A stretch of DNA of 64,000 nucleotides from Micromonospora luteifusca. Its GTDB lineage: Bacteria > Actinomycetota > Actinomycetes > Mycobacteriales > Micromonosporaceae. A model generated the notes under the pieces. The model worked only from the letters and a program-made list of their open reading frames with translations, was not told where the DNA came from and ran no database searches. The stretch covers positions 7,099,904-7,163,903 of the forward strand of contig NZ_JAFBBP010000001.1 in NCBI RefSeq assembly GCF_016907275.1, in the 5' to 3' direction. Numbering within the stretch: position 1 is the first letter of the stretch; the number at the start of each line of letters is the position of its first letter. This document shows, one piece after another, positions 54,884 to 63,710 of the stretch. The translations under genes were made by a program, and so were the position numbers.

Positions 54884-55993
54884 TCAGGCCAACGCCGCCA
54901 GTCGCGCGACGAGGTCGGCCGGCGCCGGCATCGCGGCCATCTCGCGGCTGACCTGCCCGGCGGCGTCACGGAGGTGATCGTCGGTGACCAGTTGGGTCAG
55001 CGACTGCGCGGTGATGTCACGGGGGCGCAGCGCCAGGCCGGCGCCCCGGCGGGCCACCAGCTCGGCGTTGTGCCGGCGGTCCCCCGGACCCGTCGTGGCC
55101 AGTTGGGGCAGCCCGGCGGCGAGGGCGCCGAGAGCGCTGCCCGCGCCGCCGTGGTGCACCAGCGCCGCGCTCGCCGGCAACGCCTCGTCGAGCGGGATCC
55201 AATCGACCACGCGGACGTTGTCGGGCAGTGTGCGGGCTGCCGTACGGCGGTCCGGTCGGACCAGCACGATCTCGGCGTCCACCTCGGCGGCGGCCGCGAC
55301 CACGGCGGGCATCGGCCCCTGGTCGCCGGGGCCGGTCAGGGTGCTGCGGGTGACCAGGATCCGGGGTCGCCCACCCGGCTCGCGCAGCCAGGCCGGCAGC
55401 TCGCCGCCACCGACGTACGAGGCGTGGCGCATCGGCCAGCCCCGCTGTGTAGCGACGCTGGGCGGGGCCACGGCCAGGGCGGCGGCCGGTGCGGGCAGCT
55501 CGCTCAGGCCGTGCCGACGCAGGGCGGGACCGAGTCGGGCGGTGGTGGCGGCCACCAGCTTCCGACCGTCGAAGAGGGAGTTCTCCTGGCGGACCGCCGG
55601 TACGCCCAGCCGGGCGGCGGCCACCGCGCCGGCCACCGCGAACGGCTCGTGCAGCACCAGATCCGGTCGCCACTCGGTGGCCAGCGCGACGACCGGGTCG
55701 GTGAGCTGGTCGTTGAGCGCGCCGAAGAGCAGGCCGGCGCCCCGGGTGTCGGCGGTGCCGGCCATCTCGGCGCGGGCGATGAACGGATGCCGGGGAAAGA
55801 CCCGCCGCGCGATCCGGCCGAAGTCGAAGCCCGGCGCGATGTCGCGCACCGGCAGGCCCGCCTCGGCGGCGGCCAGGCCACTGTCACCGGCGGCCAGCAG
55901 CACGTCGTGGCCGGCGTCGCGCAGCGCGACGGCGAGTGGCACCAACGGGAAGACGTGCCCGACCAGCGGAGCGGAGACCACCAGCACTCGCAT
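54884..55993 (-). CDS. Family 1-like glycosyltransferase (MGT/EryC-III type)
   Basis: The 369-residue GT-B protein opens MRVLVVSAPLVGHVFPLVPLAVALRDAGHDV, typical of antibiotic or macrolide glycosyltransferases. The C-terminal donor site has VDWIPLDEALPASAALVHHGGAGSALGALAAGLPQL with the HHGGAGS motif. It uses a nucleotide sugar, with the acceptor probably a secondary metabolite or xenobiotic. It is not adjacent to the PKS cluster, being about 18 kb away. Confidence 0.9.
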   Translation of the reverse strand: MRVLVVSAPLVGHVFPLVPLAVALRDAGHDVLLAAGDSGLAAAEAGLPVRDIAPGFDFGRIARRVFPRHPFIARAEMAGTADTRGAGLLFGALNDQLTDPVVALATEWRPDLVLHEPFAVAGAVAAARLGVPAVRQENSLFDGRKLVAATTARLGPALRRHGLSELPAPAAALAVAPPSVATQRGWPMRHASYVGGGELPAWLREPGGRPRILVTRSTLTGPGDQGPMPAVVAAAAEVDAEIVLVRPDRRTAARTLPDNVRVVDWIPLDEALPASAALVHHGGAGSALGALAAGLPQLATTGPGDRRHNAELVARRGAGLALRPRDITAQSLTQLVTDDHLRDAAGQVSREMAAMPAPADLVARLAALA

Positions 55994-56037
55994 GGACCGG
56001 ATCCTATGCCAGCGGCGACGGAGTCGGGCGCCCCGAT

Positions 56038-56098
56038 GATCGTTGGCAGGTGAGCGATGCGACACGCCGAGCGCAGCCCTGCCGAGCTGCCACCGATC
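56038..56098 (+). repeat. 61-bp inverted-end intergenic element, copy 3
   Basis: Ends are GATCGTTGGCAGGT (56038-56051) and AGCTGCCACCGATC (56085-56098). It matches copy 2 at about 57 of 61 positions. It lies between the tandem glycosyltransferase and phenylacetate-CoA ligase genes, 16 bp beyond the ligase stop, so all three copies follow a stop codon closely. Confidence 0.88.
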
Positions 56099-56114
56099 GT
56101 CGTCGGCCAGCCGT

Positions 56115-57422
56115 TCAGCCGGCCCGGCGCTGGTCCACGATGCGGCGCATCTTGCCCACCGACCGCTCCACCGCATCCGGGGCCAGAACGTCGACCGCCA
56201 CGCTCACGCCGATGGTGTTCTTCACCAGCTCGACGAGTGTCGCGCCGGCCCGTTCGGCGGCGTCCACGGCGGCCCCGGCCCGGCGCTCCACCCGTACCGT
56301 CAGGGTGTCCAATCGACCCTGCCGGTCGAGGACGCACTGGAAGTGCGGCGACAGCTGCGGGGTCCGCAGGATCAGCTCCTCGATCTGGGTGGGGAAGATG
56401 TTCACCCCACGCACGATCATCATGTCGTCGGTCCGACCGGTGATCTTCTCGATCCGGCGCATCGGGCGGGCGGTGCCGGGCAGCAGCCGGGTCAGGTCGC
56501 GGGTGCGGTAGCGCACCACCGGCATCGCCTCCTTGGTCAGGGAGGTCAACACCAGCTCACCCTGCTCGCCGTCGGGCAGCACCGCCCCGCTGACCGGGTC
56601 GATGATCTCCGGGTAGAAGTGGTCCTCCCAGAGGTGCAGCCCGTCCTTGGTCTCGACACACTCGGTGGCGACGCCGGGGCCCATCACCTCGGAGAGCCCG
56701 TAGATGTCCACCGCGTGGATGTCCAGCTGCTGCTCCATCTCCCGGCGCATGTCCTCGGTCCATGGTTCCGCACCGAAGATGCCCACCCGTAGTGAGGTGG
56801 CCCGTGGGTCGACACCCTGCCGGCGCATCTCGTCCACGATGGCCAGCATGTAGCTGGGCGTGACCATGATGACCTCGGGCTCGAAGTCGCGGATCAACAT
56901 GACCTGACGCTCGGTCATGCCCCCGGAGACGGGGATGACCGTGCACCCCAGCTCCTCGGCACCGTAGTGCGCGCCCAGACCGCCGGTGAAGAGCCCGTAG
57001 CCGTACGCCACGTGCACCCGGTCGCCGGGGCGACCGCCCGAGGCCCGGATCGAGCGGGCCATCAGTCGCGCCCAGGTGCGCAGGTCGTCGCGGGTGTAGC
57101 CGACCACCGTCGGCCGGCCGGTGGTGCCGGAGGAGGCGTGCAGCCGGGCGACCCGCTCGCGGGGTACGGCGAACATGCCGAACGGGTAGTTCTCCCGCAG
57201 CTCCGCCTTGCCGGTGAACGGGAAGCGGGCCAGGTCGGCGAGGTCCCGGCAGTCGTCGGGGTGCACCCCGACCTCGTCGAACGCGCGGCGGTAGTGCGGC
57301 ACATTGTCGTACGCGTGCCGCAACGACCAGCGCAGCCGTTCGCCTTGCAGGGCACGCAGCTCGTCGATGCTGGCGCGCTCGATCGGCTCCAGCTCCTGCG
57401 GACGAGGGGTGCGGTCCTGCAT
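56115..57422 (-). CDS. paaK: Phenylacetate-CoA ligase
   Basis: The 435-residue adenylate-forming enzyme activates phenylacetate or related aryl acids with ATP and CoA. RLHASSGTTGRPTVVGYT is the P-loop. YGLSEVMGPGVATEC holds the A5-like motif, LLPGTARPMRRIEKITGRTDDMMIVRGVNIFPTQIEELIL covers the hinge and A8, and the C-terminal catalytic Lys is in VGKMRRI. It is tandem with a MarR regulator (78-bp gap), as at many paa loci. No other paa genes are in the window. Confidence 0.92.
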   Translation of the reverse strand: MQDRTPRPQELEPIERASIDELRALQGERLRWSLRHAYDNVPHYRRAFDEVGVHPDDCRDLADLARFPFTGKAELRENYPFGMFAVPRERVARLHASSGTTGRPTVVGYTRDDLRTWARLMARSIRASGGRPGDRVHVAYGYGLFTGGLGAHYGAEELGCTVIPVSGGMTERQVMLIRDFEPEVIMVTPSYMLAIVDEMRRQGVDPRATSLRVGIFGAEPWTEDMRREMEQQLDIHAVDIYGLSEVMGPGVATECVETKDGLHLWEDHFYPEIIDPVSGAVLPDGEQGELVLTSLTKEAMPVVRYRTRDLTRLLPGTARPMRRIEKITGRTDDMMIVRGVNIFPTQIEELILRTPQLSPHFQCVLDRQGRLDTLTVRVERRAGAAVDAAERAGATLVELVKNTIGVSVAVDVLAPDAVERSVGKMRRIVDQRRAG

Positions 57423-57500
57423 CGGTTGCCTCCTTGGCGCGGCGGTCCCGGTGGGGCTGCGGGTACCGTACGCCCGCCGTCGCGACGGTTGACGCGGCGG

Positions 57501-57950
57501 TCAGCGGGTGGTCGGCAGCCGGTGCAGGGCGTCGACCAGGGGTGCCAACTCGGGGGTGGCCTCCGCCTCGGCGAGCGCGTCGGTGAGCACCCGGTCATGG
57601 GTGGGCCGGGCCTGGGCGAGCAGGTCGGAGCCGGCTGGGGTCAGCTCGGTGTAGATGCCACGCCGGTCGTCGGCGCAGAGGATGCGGGTGAGCAGGCCGC
57701 GCTGCTCGAGCCGGGTGACCAGGCGGGTGGTGGCGCTGCTGGAGAGCGCGGCGGCCCGACCGAGCTGGCTCATCCGCATGTGCCAGCCGTCCTGGCGGGA
57801 GAGCGCGTCGAGCACCGTGTATTCGACGACGGACAGGTCGTGGGCGGCCTGCAGCGCCCGCTCCAGGGACGTCTCGATCAGCCCGTGCAGGGCGGCGAGG
57901 GTGCGCCAACCCTGCGCGCGGATCTCGACCGCGTCGTCGGCGATGCCCAT
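57501..57950 (-). CDS. MarR-family regulator
   Basis: The 149-residue winged-helix protein has the MarR pattern: AAHDLSVVEYTVLDALSRQDG, LGRAAALSSSATTRLVTRLEQRGLLTRILCADDRRGIYTELTPAG with the DDRR wing, and flanking dimerisation helices. It is divergent from the MFS exporter gene and co-directional with paaK. An inverted repeat in the divergent region is its likely operator. It probably represses the exporter until an aromatic ligand binds. Confidence 0.9.
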   Translation of the reverse strand: MGIADDAVEIRAQGWRTLAALHGLIETSLERALQAAHDLSVVEYTVLDALSRQDGWHMRMSQLGRAAALSSSATTRLVTRLEQRGLLTRILCADDRRGIYTELTPAGSDLLAQARPTHDRVLTDALAEAEATPELAPLVDALHRLPTTR

Positions 57951-58013
57951 GCCGGCCCTCCTCAGGTGTGATCTGGACGGCCCCAGGCTACCACGCTTGC
58001 GCCGATATCAGGC

Positions 58014-58055
58014 GCGTGCAACTATTTAGTTGTCGGCGCGTGTAGTTGCACACGC
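58014..58055. promoter_or_regulatory. Likely MarR operator between marR and the MFS gene
   Basis: The AT-rich core CAACTATTTAGTTG (58019-58032) has 6-bp arms CAACTA/TAGTTG. A second half, TAGTTGCA (58043-58050), repeats the arm and is the complement of TGCAACTA (58017-58024). The clustered arms lie between the divergent starts, where a MarR dimer should bind. Confidence 0.65.
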
Positions 58056-58087
58056 CGCATATTTGCCCCCTCCCCGATGGGAAGACG

Positions 58088-59308
58088 ATGTCCGTACGCC
58101 ACAAGTCCCTGCCGCCCGGCCTGATCGCGCTGGCCATCGGCGCCTTCGGCATCGGGCTCACCGAATTCGTGATCATGGGGCTGCTGCCCGAGGTGGCCGC
58201 CGACTTCGCGGTCACCGAGCCGGTCGCCGGCTGGCTGATCTCCGGCTACGCGCTCAGCGTGGCCGTCGGCGGGGTGGCCCTCACCGCGGCGGTCACCCGA
58301 CTGCCCCGCAAGCCGGTGCTGCTCGGCCTGATGGTGCTCTTCATCATCGGCAACCTGCTCTCCGCCGTCGCCGGCGACTACGCGGTGATGATGGCCGGCC
58401 GGATCGTCGCCGCGCTCTGCCACGGCGCGTTCTTCGGCATCGGCGCCGTGGTGGCCGCCGGCCTGGTCGCACCGGCCCGCCGAGCGGGCGCGATCGCCAT
58501 GATGTTCGCCGGCCTGACCATCGCGAACGTCCTCGGCGTGCCCTTCGGCACCTTCCTCGGCCAGCACTTCGGCTGGCGGTCGACGTTCTGGGCGATCACG
58601 GCCATCGGGGTGGTGGCGCTGAACGGGTTGGCCCTGCTCATCCCCGCTCGCGACACCGCCAACGCCGACCGGCCGGCCGGTGGGCTGCACGGCGAGCTGC
58701 GTGCCTTCACCCACTCGCAGGTCTGGCTGTCGCTGGTGGTCACGGTCCTGGGCTTCGGTGGCATGTTCGGTGCGTTCACCTACATCGCGTACACCCTCAC
58801 CGAGGTCAGCGGGTTCGCCACCAGCACCGTGCCGTGGCTGCTCGTCCTCTTCGGAGTGGGGCTGTTCGCCGGCAACCTGCTCGGCGGCCGGGCAGCGGAC
58901 AGGTCGCTGTCGCGCACCCTGGTCTTCGTCCTGGCGGTGCTCACCATGGTGCTCGTCGGGTTCGCGCTGACCGCGACGAGCCCGGTGCTGACCATCGTCT
59001 CGCTGGTGCTGATGGGCGGCTTCGGGTTCGCCACCGTGCCGCCGCTGCAGATGCGGATCATGCACTACGCCAACCAGGCGCCGACCCTGGCGTCCGGAGC
59101 GAACATCGCAGCGTTCAACCTCGGCAACGCGCTGGGCGCCTGGATCGGCGGCGTGACCATCGCCGCCGGACTCGGCTACACCTCGCCGATCTGGGCCGGC
59201 GCCGCGCTCACCCTGGCCGGTCTGGGTGTCCTGCTCGGAGCGCTGCGGCTGGCCCGCCGCATCGAGCCGGCGAGGGCCGCCGCGGAGTTGACGCACACGG
59301 CGGTCTGA
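58088..59308 (+). CDS. MFS drug-efflux transporter (DHA1/AraJ-like)
   Basis: The 406-residue protein has twelve membrane segments. The subgroup opening is LIALAIGAFGIGLTEFVIMGLLPEVAADF. Motif A-like LTAAVTRLPRKPVLLGLM and motif B/C-type GRIVAALCHGAFFGIG follow, the pattern of proton-driven arabinose/chloramphenicol-type exporters. The ATG at 58088 is 14 codons inside a longer frame and has GGGAAG in front. Control by the divergent MarR protein is likely. A hairpin follows the stop. Confidence 0.9.
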   Translation: MSVRHKSLPPGLIALAIGAFGIGLTEFVIMGLLPEVAADFAVTEPVAGWLISGYALSVAVGGVALTAAVTRLPRKPVLLGLMVLFIIGNLLSAVAGDYAVMMAGRIVAALCHGAFFGIGAVVAAGLVAPARRAGAIAMMFAGLTIANVLGVPFGTFLGQHFGWRSTFWAITAIGVVALNGLALLIPARDTANADRPAGGLHGELRAFTHSQVWLSLVVTVLGFGGMFGAFTYIAYTLTEVSGFATSTVPWLLVLFGVGLFAGNLLGGRAADRSLSRTLVFVLAVLTMVLVGFALTATSPVLTIVSLVLMGGFGFATVPPLQMRIMHYANQAPTLASGANIAAFNLGNALGAWIGGVTIAAGLGYTSPIWAGAALTLAGLGVLLGALRLARRIEPARAAAELTHTAV

Positions 59309-59322
59309 CCCACTGACGGGAG

Positions 59323-59356
59323 GACGCCGGGCCGGGCCAGTGCCCGACCCGGCGTC
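59323..59356 (+). terminator. Terminator of the MFS gene
   Basis: A 14-bp stem (59323-59336 with 59343-59356, one wobble) has a 6-nt loop, 14 bp beyond the stop. Confidence 0.75.
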
Positions 59357-59463
59357 GCCCACGCAGGCCGTGGCTGTGCGCGTCCGGGCCACGGTCGCGG
59401 ATTCGACGCCGCCGTCGCGGCGGTGCGCTGAAGCCGGCGTCGCCGGCACTACGCTGACGACCC

Positions 59464-59940
59464 GTGGCAGAGCCGCTGGACCCGCGTACCGACCCTGACG
59501 TCGACCTTCGCGTCCCCGTCGACCGGGGCGAGTTGACCGCGCGTCCCGCGACGATCCTCGCCACGATCGCCGCCGGTGGGGTGCTCGGCGCACTGGCCCG
59601 GGCCGGCCTGCAACACGCCGCCACGCACCCGCCGACGGGCTTCCCGTGGGCGACGTTCGGCATCAACCTGTCGGGCTGCCTGCTGATCGGCGTGCTGATG
59701 GCGGTGCTCGGGCACCTCGGCGGTGGACACCCACTGCTCCGGCCGTTCCTCGGGGTCGGTGTGCTCGGCGGGTTCACCACCTTCTCCACCTACGCGGTGG
59801 ACGTCCAGCAGGCATTTGTCGCGGGCGCCCCGGGCATCGCGCTGGCGTACCTGGCCGCCACGGTGCTCGGGGCACTCGTCGCCGTGGGGCTGGGCGACGC
59901 CGCCACCGCCGGCCTGTTGCGACGGCGGGCAGCCCGATGA
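59464..59940 (+). CDS. crcB1: CrcB/Fluc fluoride channel subunit 1
   Basis: The 158-residue membrane protein has four hydrophobic segments and Fluc signatures: GVLGALARAGLQ, FPWATFGINLSGCLLIGVLM, and GVLGGFTTFSTYAVDVQQ. The channels export fluoride as dual-topology dimers. Two adjacent genes imply a heterodimer. About 30 N-terminal residues are acidic and extra. Its stop overlaps the second subunit start (ATGA). The leader has no match to the fluoride riboswitch. Confidence 0.9.
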   Translation: MAEPLDPRTDPDVDLRVPVDRGELTARPATILATIAAGGVLGALARAGLQHAATHPPTGFPWATFGINLSGCLLIGVLMAVLGHLGGGHPLLRPFLGVGVLGGFTTFSTYAVDVQQAFVAGAPGIALAYLAATVLGALVAVGLGDAATAGLLRRRAAR

Positions 59941-60299
59941 CCGTTCTGCTCATCGCCCTGGGCGCGGCCGTTGGCGCGCCGCTGCGCTACCTCACCGACC
60001 GGGCGGTGCAGTCCCGGCACGACTCGGTGTTTCCCTGGGGCACGCTCACCGTCAACGTGGTCGGGTCGCTGCTGCTCGGCGTACTCGTCGGGTTGCCGGC
60101 CGGTCCGACGGTCAGCGCGCTGCTCGGCACCGGGTTCTGTGGGGCGTTGACCACCTACTCCACGTTCAGTTACGAAACGCTGCGGCTGGCCAAGGGCGGC
60201 AGTCGGCTTCTTGCGCTGGCCAACGCCCTGGTCAGCGTCGCCGCCGGGCTCGCGGCGGCCACGGTCGGCTACGCCCTGGCCCGCGTCCTGATCGGCTGA
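59937..60299 (+). CDS. crcB2: CrcB/Fluc fluoride channel subunit 2
   Basis: The 120-residue partner has the same pattern: LGAAVGAPLRYLTDRAV, FPWGTLTVNVVGSLLLG, and GFCGALTTYSTFSYETLRL. It starts at the ATG overlapping the stop of subunit 1. The two proteins are related but clearly distinct, which supports an obligate heterodimer as in other Gram-positive bacteria with paired crcB genes. Confidence 0.9.
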   Translation: MTVLLIALGAAVGAPLRYLTDRAVQSRHDSVFPWGTLTVNVVGSLLLGVLVGLPAGPTVSALLGTGFCGALTTYSTFSYETLRLAKGGSRLLALANALVSVAAGLAAATVGYALARVLIG

Positions 60300-60318
60300 C
60301 CGCGGAGAAGATACTGAA

Positions 60319-60339
60319 GGTATATACGCGAGGTATACC
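60319..60339. promoter_or_regulatory. Likely PadR operator
   Basis: GGTATA (60319-60324) and TATACC (60334-60339) form an inverted repeat with a 9-nt spacer. Each half is itself within a small palindrome (GTATATAC, GGTATACC). This AT-rich site is 20-40 bp before the padR start and fits autoregulation. Confidence 0.65.
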
Positions 60340-60358
60340 CTGAGGGTAGTCTCCTGGC

Positions 60359-60883
60359 ATGAGCGTGCCACTGACCCTTCTCGGACTCCTCGAACGGGAG
60401 CCCAGCCACGGATACGACCTGAAGCGCGACTACGACGCCTTCTTCGGCCGCGGTAAGCCACTGCCGTTCGGCCAGGTCTACTCCACCCTCAGCCGACTGG
60501 CCCGCGACGGCAAGGTGGTGATCAGCGACGTCGCCCCCGGGTCCGGCCCCGACCGCAAGCGCTACATCATCACCGACCTGGGCGCGACCGAGGTCGAGCA
60601 GTGGCTGGTCCAGCCGGTCGAGCCGGAGCCACACCTGCAGACCGTGCTCTTCGCCAAGGTCGTGCTCGCGCTGATGCTGGACCGTCCCGCCGCCGAATAC
60701 CTCGACACCCAGCGCAGCGCGCACCTGCAGCGGATGCGCGACCTCACCGAGATCAAGCGCTCCGGCAGCCTGGTCGACGCGTTGCTCGCCGACCACGGCC
60801 TCTACCACCTGGAGGCGGACCTTCGATGGATCGAGATGACCGGCGCCCGGCTGGACGCCCTGCGCAAGGCGGTGCGGCCATGA
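60359..60883 (+). CDS. PadR-family regulator
   Basis: The 174-residue protein has an N-terminal winged helix: MSVPLTLLGLLEREPSHGYDLKRDYDAFF, then FGQVYSTLSRLARDGKVVI, typical of PadR. A C-terminal helical dimerisation region (AEYLDTQRSAHLQRMRDLTEIKRSG) follows. It is the first gene of a coupled operon with an ABC transporter, overlapping the ATPase start (ATGA). It should repress this operon until a compound is sensed. Confidence 0.92.
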   Translation: MSVPLTLLGLLEREPSHGYDLKRDYDAFFGRGKPLPFGQVYSTLSRLARDGKVVISDVAPGSGPDRKRYIITDLGATEVEQWLVQPVEPEPHLQTVLFAKVVLALMLDRPAAEYLDTQRSAHLQRMRDLTEIKRSGSLVDALLADHGLYHLEADLRWIEMTGARLDALRKAVRP

Positions 60884-61560
60884 GCGCCGTGATCGAAGCA
60901 CGCGACGTGACGTTCTCCTTCGGCCAGACCCCCGCACTGCGCGGTGCCAGCGTCGCCGTGAACGCGGGCGAGATCCTCGCCATCATGGGCCCCAGCGGCT
61001 CGGGAAAGTCCACCCTGCTGCACTGTCTGGCCGGCATCCTCGTGCCCGACTCCGGCGAGATCGTCTTCGACGGGGCCCGGGTCGACTCCATGGCCGAGAC
61101 CGAGCGCAGCAGTCTGCGCCGTGACCGCTTCGGCTTCGTGTTCCAGTTCGGCCAGCTCGTCCCCGAGCTCACCGCGGTGGAGAACGTCGCCCTGCCACTG
61201 TTGCTCAGCGGCGTGCGCCGGACGCAGGCGCTGCGCAGGGCGCACGCCTGGTTCGAACGCCTCGGCCTGGGCGGCATGGAGCAGCGCCGGTCGGGTGAGC
61301 TGTCCGGCGGGCAGGCGCAACGCGTCGCCCTGGCCCGCGGCCTGGTCGCCGAGCCGCAGGTCCTCTTCGCCGACGAGCCCACCGGCGCGCTCGACTCACT
61401 CACCGGCGAGCAGGTCATGGACCTGCTGGTCAGCGCCGCCCAGGAGCAGGGCACCACGGTCATCCTGGTCACCCACGAGCCCAGGATCGCGGCGTACGCC
61501 GACCGTGAGGTCATGGTCCGCGACGGGCGCGTGAACGCGCCGGACCGGATCGCCTCATGA
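60880..61560 (+). CDS. ABC transporter ATP-binding protein (MacB/LolD-like)
   Basis: The 226-residue ATPase is full length for the MacB/LolD group. Walker A is GPSGSGKST, the signature LSGGQAQRVALARG, Walker B VLFADEPTGALD, and the H-loop VTHEPR. DRFGFVFQFGQLVPELTAVENVALPLLL is characteristic of this group. It is coupled to PadR upstream and to the FtsX-like permease downstream by ATGA overlaps. Confidence 0.93.
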   Translation: MSAVIEARDVTFSFGQTPALRGASVAVNAGEILAIMGPSGSGKSTLLHCLAGILVPDSGEIVFDGARVDSMAETERSSLRRDRFGFVFQFGQLVPELTAVENVALPLLLSGVRRTQALRRAHAWFERLGLGGMEQRRSGELSGGQAQRVALARGLVAEPQVLFADEPTGALDSLTGEQVMDLLVSAAQEQGTTVILVTHEPRIAAYADREVMVRDGRVNAPDRIAS

Positions 61561-63710
61561 TCGGCTTTGGGCTTCGCCTCGCCGTGGCCGGCGGCCGTGA
61601 GGCGCTCACCCGCCTGGTCATCATCGCCGCCGCCGTCGCGATCGGCGCCGGGCTGCTGCTGACCACCCTCGCCGGAGTCAACGCGGTCAACGCCCAGCTC
61701 ACCCGGTACGCATCGATGTATCCCCAGGCCTCGGCCGGCGACGCCGACCCGCTGTGGTGGTCGACCCGGTTCGACTACTTCCACGGCAAGCAGATCATCC
61801 GAATCGACGTCGCCGCGACCGGCTCGACCGCGCCCACCCCGGTCGGTGTCCCCACCACCCCTGGTCCCGGCGAGTTCTACGCCTCGCCCGCATTGCGCGA
61901 CCTGCTGGCCGCCCACCCGGCGGACCAACTGGGCGACCGCTACCCGGGGCGGGACCTGGGCACCGTCGGACCCGCCGCGCTGACCTCGCCGGACACCCTG
62001 CTCGTCGTCGTAGGCGGCACGCCCGACCAGGTCGCCAAGCTGCCCGCCGCGAAGCAGGTCACCAGCGTCGGCGACACCCCCGCCCTCCCCGAGACCACGG
62101 TCAACCTCATCCTGGGCGTCATCGCCGGCGGGCTGCTGTTTCCGGTGCTGATCTTCATCGGCACCGCCACCCGGCTCAGTGCCGCCCGCCGGGAGCAGCG
62201 CTTCGCCGCGATGCGCCTGGTCGGCGCGACACCCCGGCAGATCTCGATGGTCGCCGCCGTGGAGGCGACCGCCGCCGCCGTCGCCGGCACCGCCGTCGGC
62301 TTCGGCCTGTTCTACGCCTTCCGCGATCCGCTCGCGGGCATCCCGTTCACCGGCATGCCGTTCTTCCCCAGTGACATGTCCCTGGGCGTGCTCGACGTCC
62401 TGCTGGTGGCGCTCGGCGTGCCGGCCGGCGCGGCGGTGGCTGCCCAGATCTCGCTGCGCCGCGTACGGATCTCGCCGCTGGGCGTCACCCGGCGGGTCAC
62501 GCCACGGGCACCGCGCGCGTACCGGCTGATCCCGGCCCTACTCGGTGTCGCCGTGCTGGTGTTCGCCATCGGCTTCAAGCCGGAAACGTCCGACGGTCAG
62601 GCCGCCGTGTTCCTGCCCGGACTACTGCTCATCATGGCCGGCCTCGTCCTCGCCGGCCCCTGGCTGACGATGGTCGGCGCCCGCGTCCTGGCCCGGTACG
62701 CCAACCGCCCGGCCACGCTCATCGCCGCGCGCCGCCTCGCCGACAACCCGAAGGCCGGCTTCCGGGCGATCAGCGGCATCATGCTCGCGCTCTTCGTCAC
62801 GAGCGTCGCCGTCGGCGTGATCACCACGATCATCGCCAACCGCGGTCCGGCGCCGGTCGGGTCGACCGAGGCGGGGCAGGTGTCGCTCTACCTTCCTGAG
62901 GATGCACCGGCGACGCCGGACACGCTCTTCACCGACCTACGCTCGATCACCGGCGTGCGGTCCGCGACCGCGGTGCGCGAGAACCCGGACAGGATGAACG
63001 CCAGCGAGCCCGGCCTGATCGCGTGCACCGAGATCCCGAGCGCGTACGGCCGGTGCGCCGAGGGCGCCACCGTCGCCGAGGTCGCGACGGGTCTCATCCC
63101 CTTCCGGGAGTCGGCGTCGTCCGCCCGAGTCTGGCCTGCCGCGTCGGTCCCGCTCGGGAATCTTCAACAGCTCCCGGTGATGTCGATCGTCGTCGACACG
63201 GACGGCTCGGCAGCCGCCATCGAACGCTCACGTACCGTCCTCGAGGCCGCCTTCCCGGCCTTCTGGGTGGGGCCGAACGTGCCCGGCGACTTCGAGTCGG
63301 ACTTCGCCGACACGCTGCGCGGCTGGGAACAACTGGCAAACGTCGTCATCATCGCCAGCCTCGCCCTCGGCGGGTGCAGCCTCGCGGTAAGCGTCATCGG
63401 CGGTCTCACCGAGCGCCGACGACCGTTCAGCCTGCTACGCCTCAGCGGCGCTCCGGTGCGCGTCCTGCGCCGGGTGGTGGCGTTGGAGAGCGCGGTGCCG
63501 ATGCTCGCCGTCGCCGCCGTCGCCATCGGGATGGGCCTGCTCGCCGCGCATCTGTTCCTGCGGGCGCAGATGCACTACACGCTGGTCGCGCCGGAGCCAC
63601 GCTTCTACGTGATCGTCGTGGTCGGGTTGGCCGCCTGCCTCGCTGTCATCGCCTCCACCCTGCCGCTGCTGGAGCGGATCACCGGTCCGGAGACCGCCCG
63701 CAGCGAGTAG
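61557..63710 (+). CDS. FtsX-like ABC transporter permease
   Basis: The 717-residue permease has an N-terminal membrane helix, a large external domain (about 40-180), three membrane helices around RLSAARREQRFAAMRLVGATPRQISMV, then a second half with helices, an external domain (about 425-585) and a final ERRRPFSLLRLSGAPVRVLRRVVALES plus two helices. This is the duplicated FtsX arrangement of actinobacterial MacB-type exporters. The substrate is unknown; export of a peptide or antibiotic is plausible. Its stop abuts the convergent cobA-like gene. Confidence 0.92.
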   Translation: MIGFGLRLAVAGGREALTRLVIIAAAVAIGAGLLLTTLAGVNAVNAQLTRYASMYPQASAGDADPLWWSTRFDYFHGKQIIRIDVAATGSTAPTPVGVPTTPGPGEFYASPALRDLLAAHPADQLGDRYPGRDLGTVGPAALTSPDTLLVVVGGTPDQVAKLPAAKQVTSVGDTPALPETTVNLILGVIAGGLLFPVLIFIGTATRLSAARREQRFAAMRLVGATPRQISMVAAVEATAAAVAGTAVGFGLFYAFRDPLAGIPFTGMPFFPSDMSLGVLDVLLVALGVPAGAAVAAQISLRRVRISPLGVTRRVTPRAPRAYRLIPALLGVAVLVFAIGFKPETSDGQAAVFLPGLLLIMAGLVLAGPWLTMVGARVLARYANRPATLIAARRLADNPKAGFRAISGIMLALFVTSVAVGVITTIIANRGPAPVGSTEAGQVSLYLPEDAPATPDTLFTDLRSITGVRSATAVRENPDRMNASEPGLIACTEIPSAYGRCAEGATVAEVATGLIPFRESASSARVWPAASVPLGNLQQLPVMSIVVDTDGSAAAIERSRTVLEAAFPAFWVGPNVPGDFESDFADTLRGWEQLANVVIIASLALGGCSLAVSVIGGLTERRRPFSLLRLSGAPVRVLRRVVALESAVPMLAVAAVAIGMGLLAAHLFLRAQMHYTLVAPEPRFYVIVVVGLAACLAVIASTLPLLERITGPETARSE

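Noticed and set aside
59400..59463. Possible fluoride riboswitch before crcB
   Set aside because: The leader lacks the conserved crcB-motif strands and pseudoknot; only a short GCCGGCG-type hairpin is seen.
58022..59593. A 523-codon minus-strand frame over the MFS gene
   Set aside because: Repetitive Gln/Glu/His/Gly-rich translation, with the real transporter on the plus strand.
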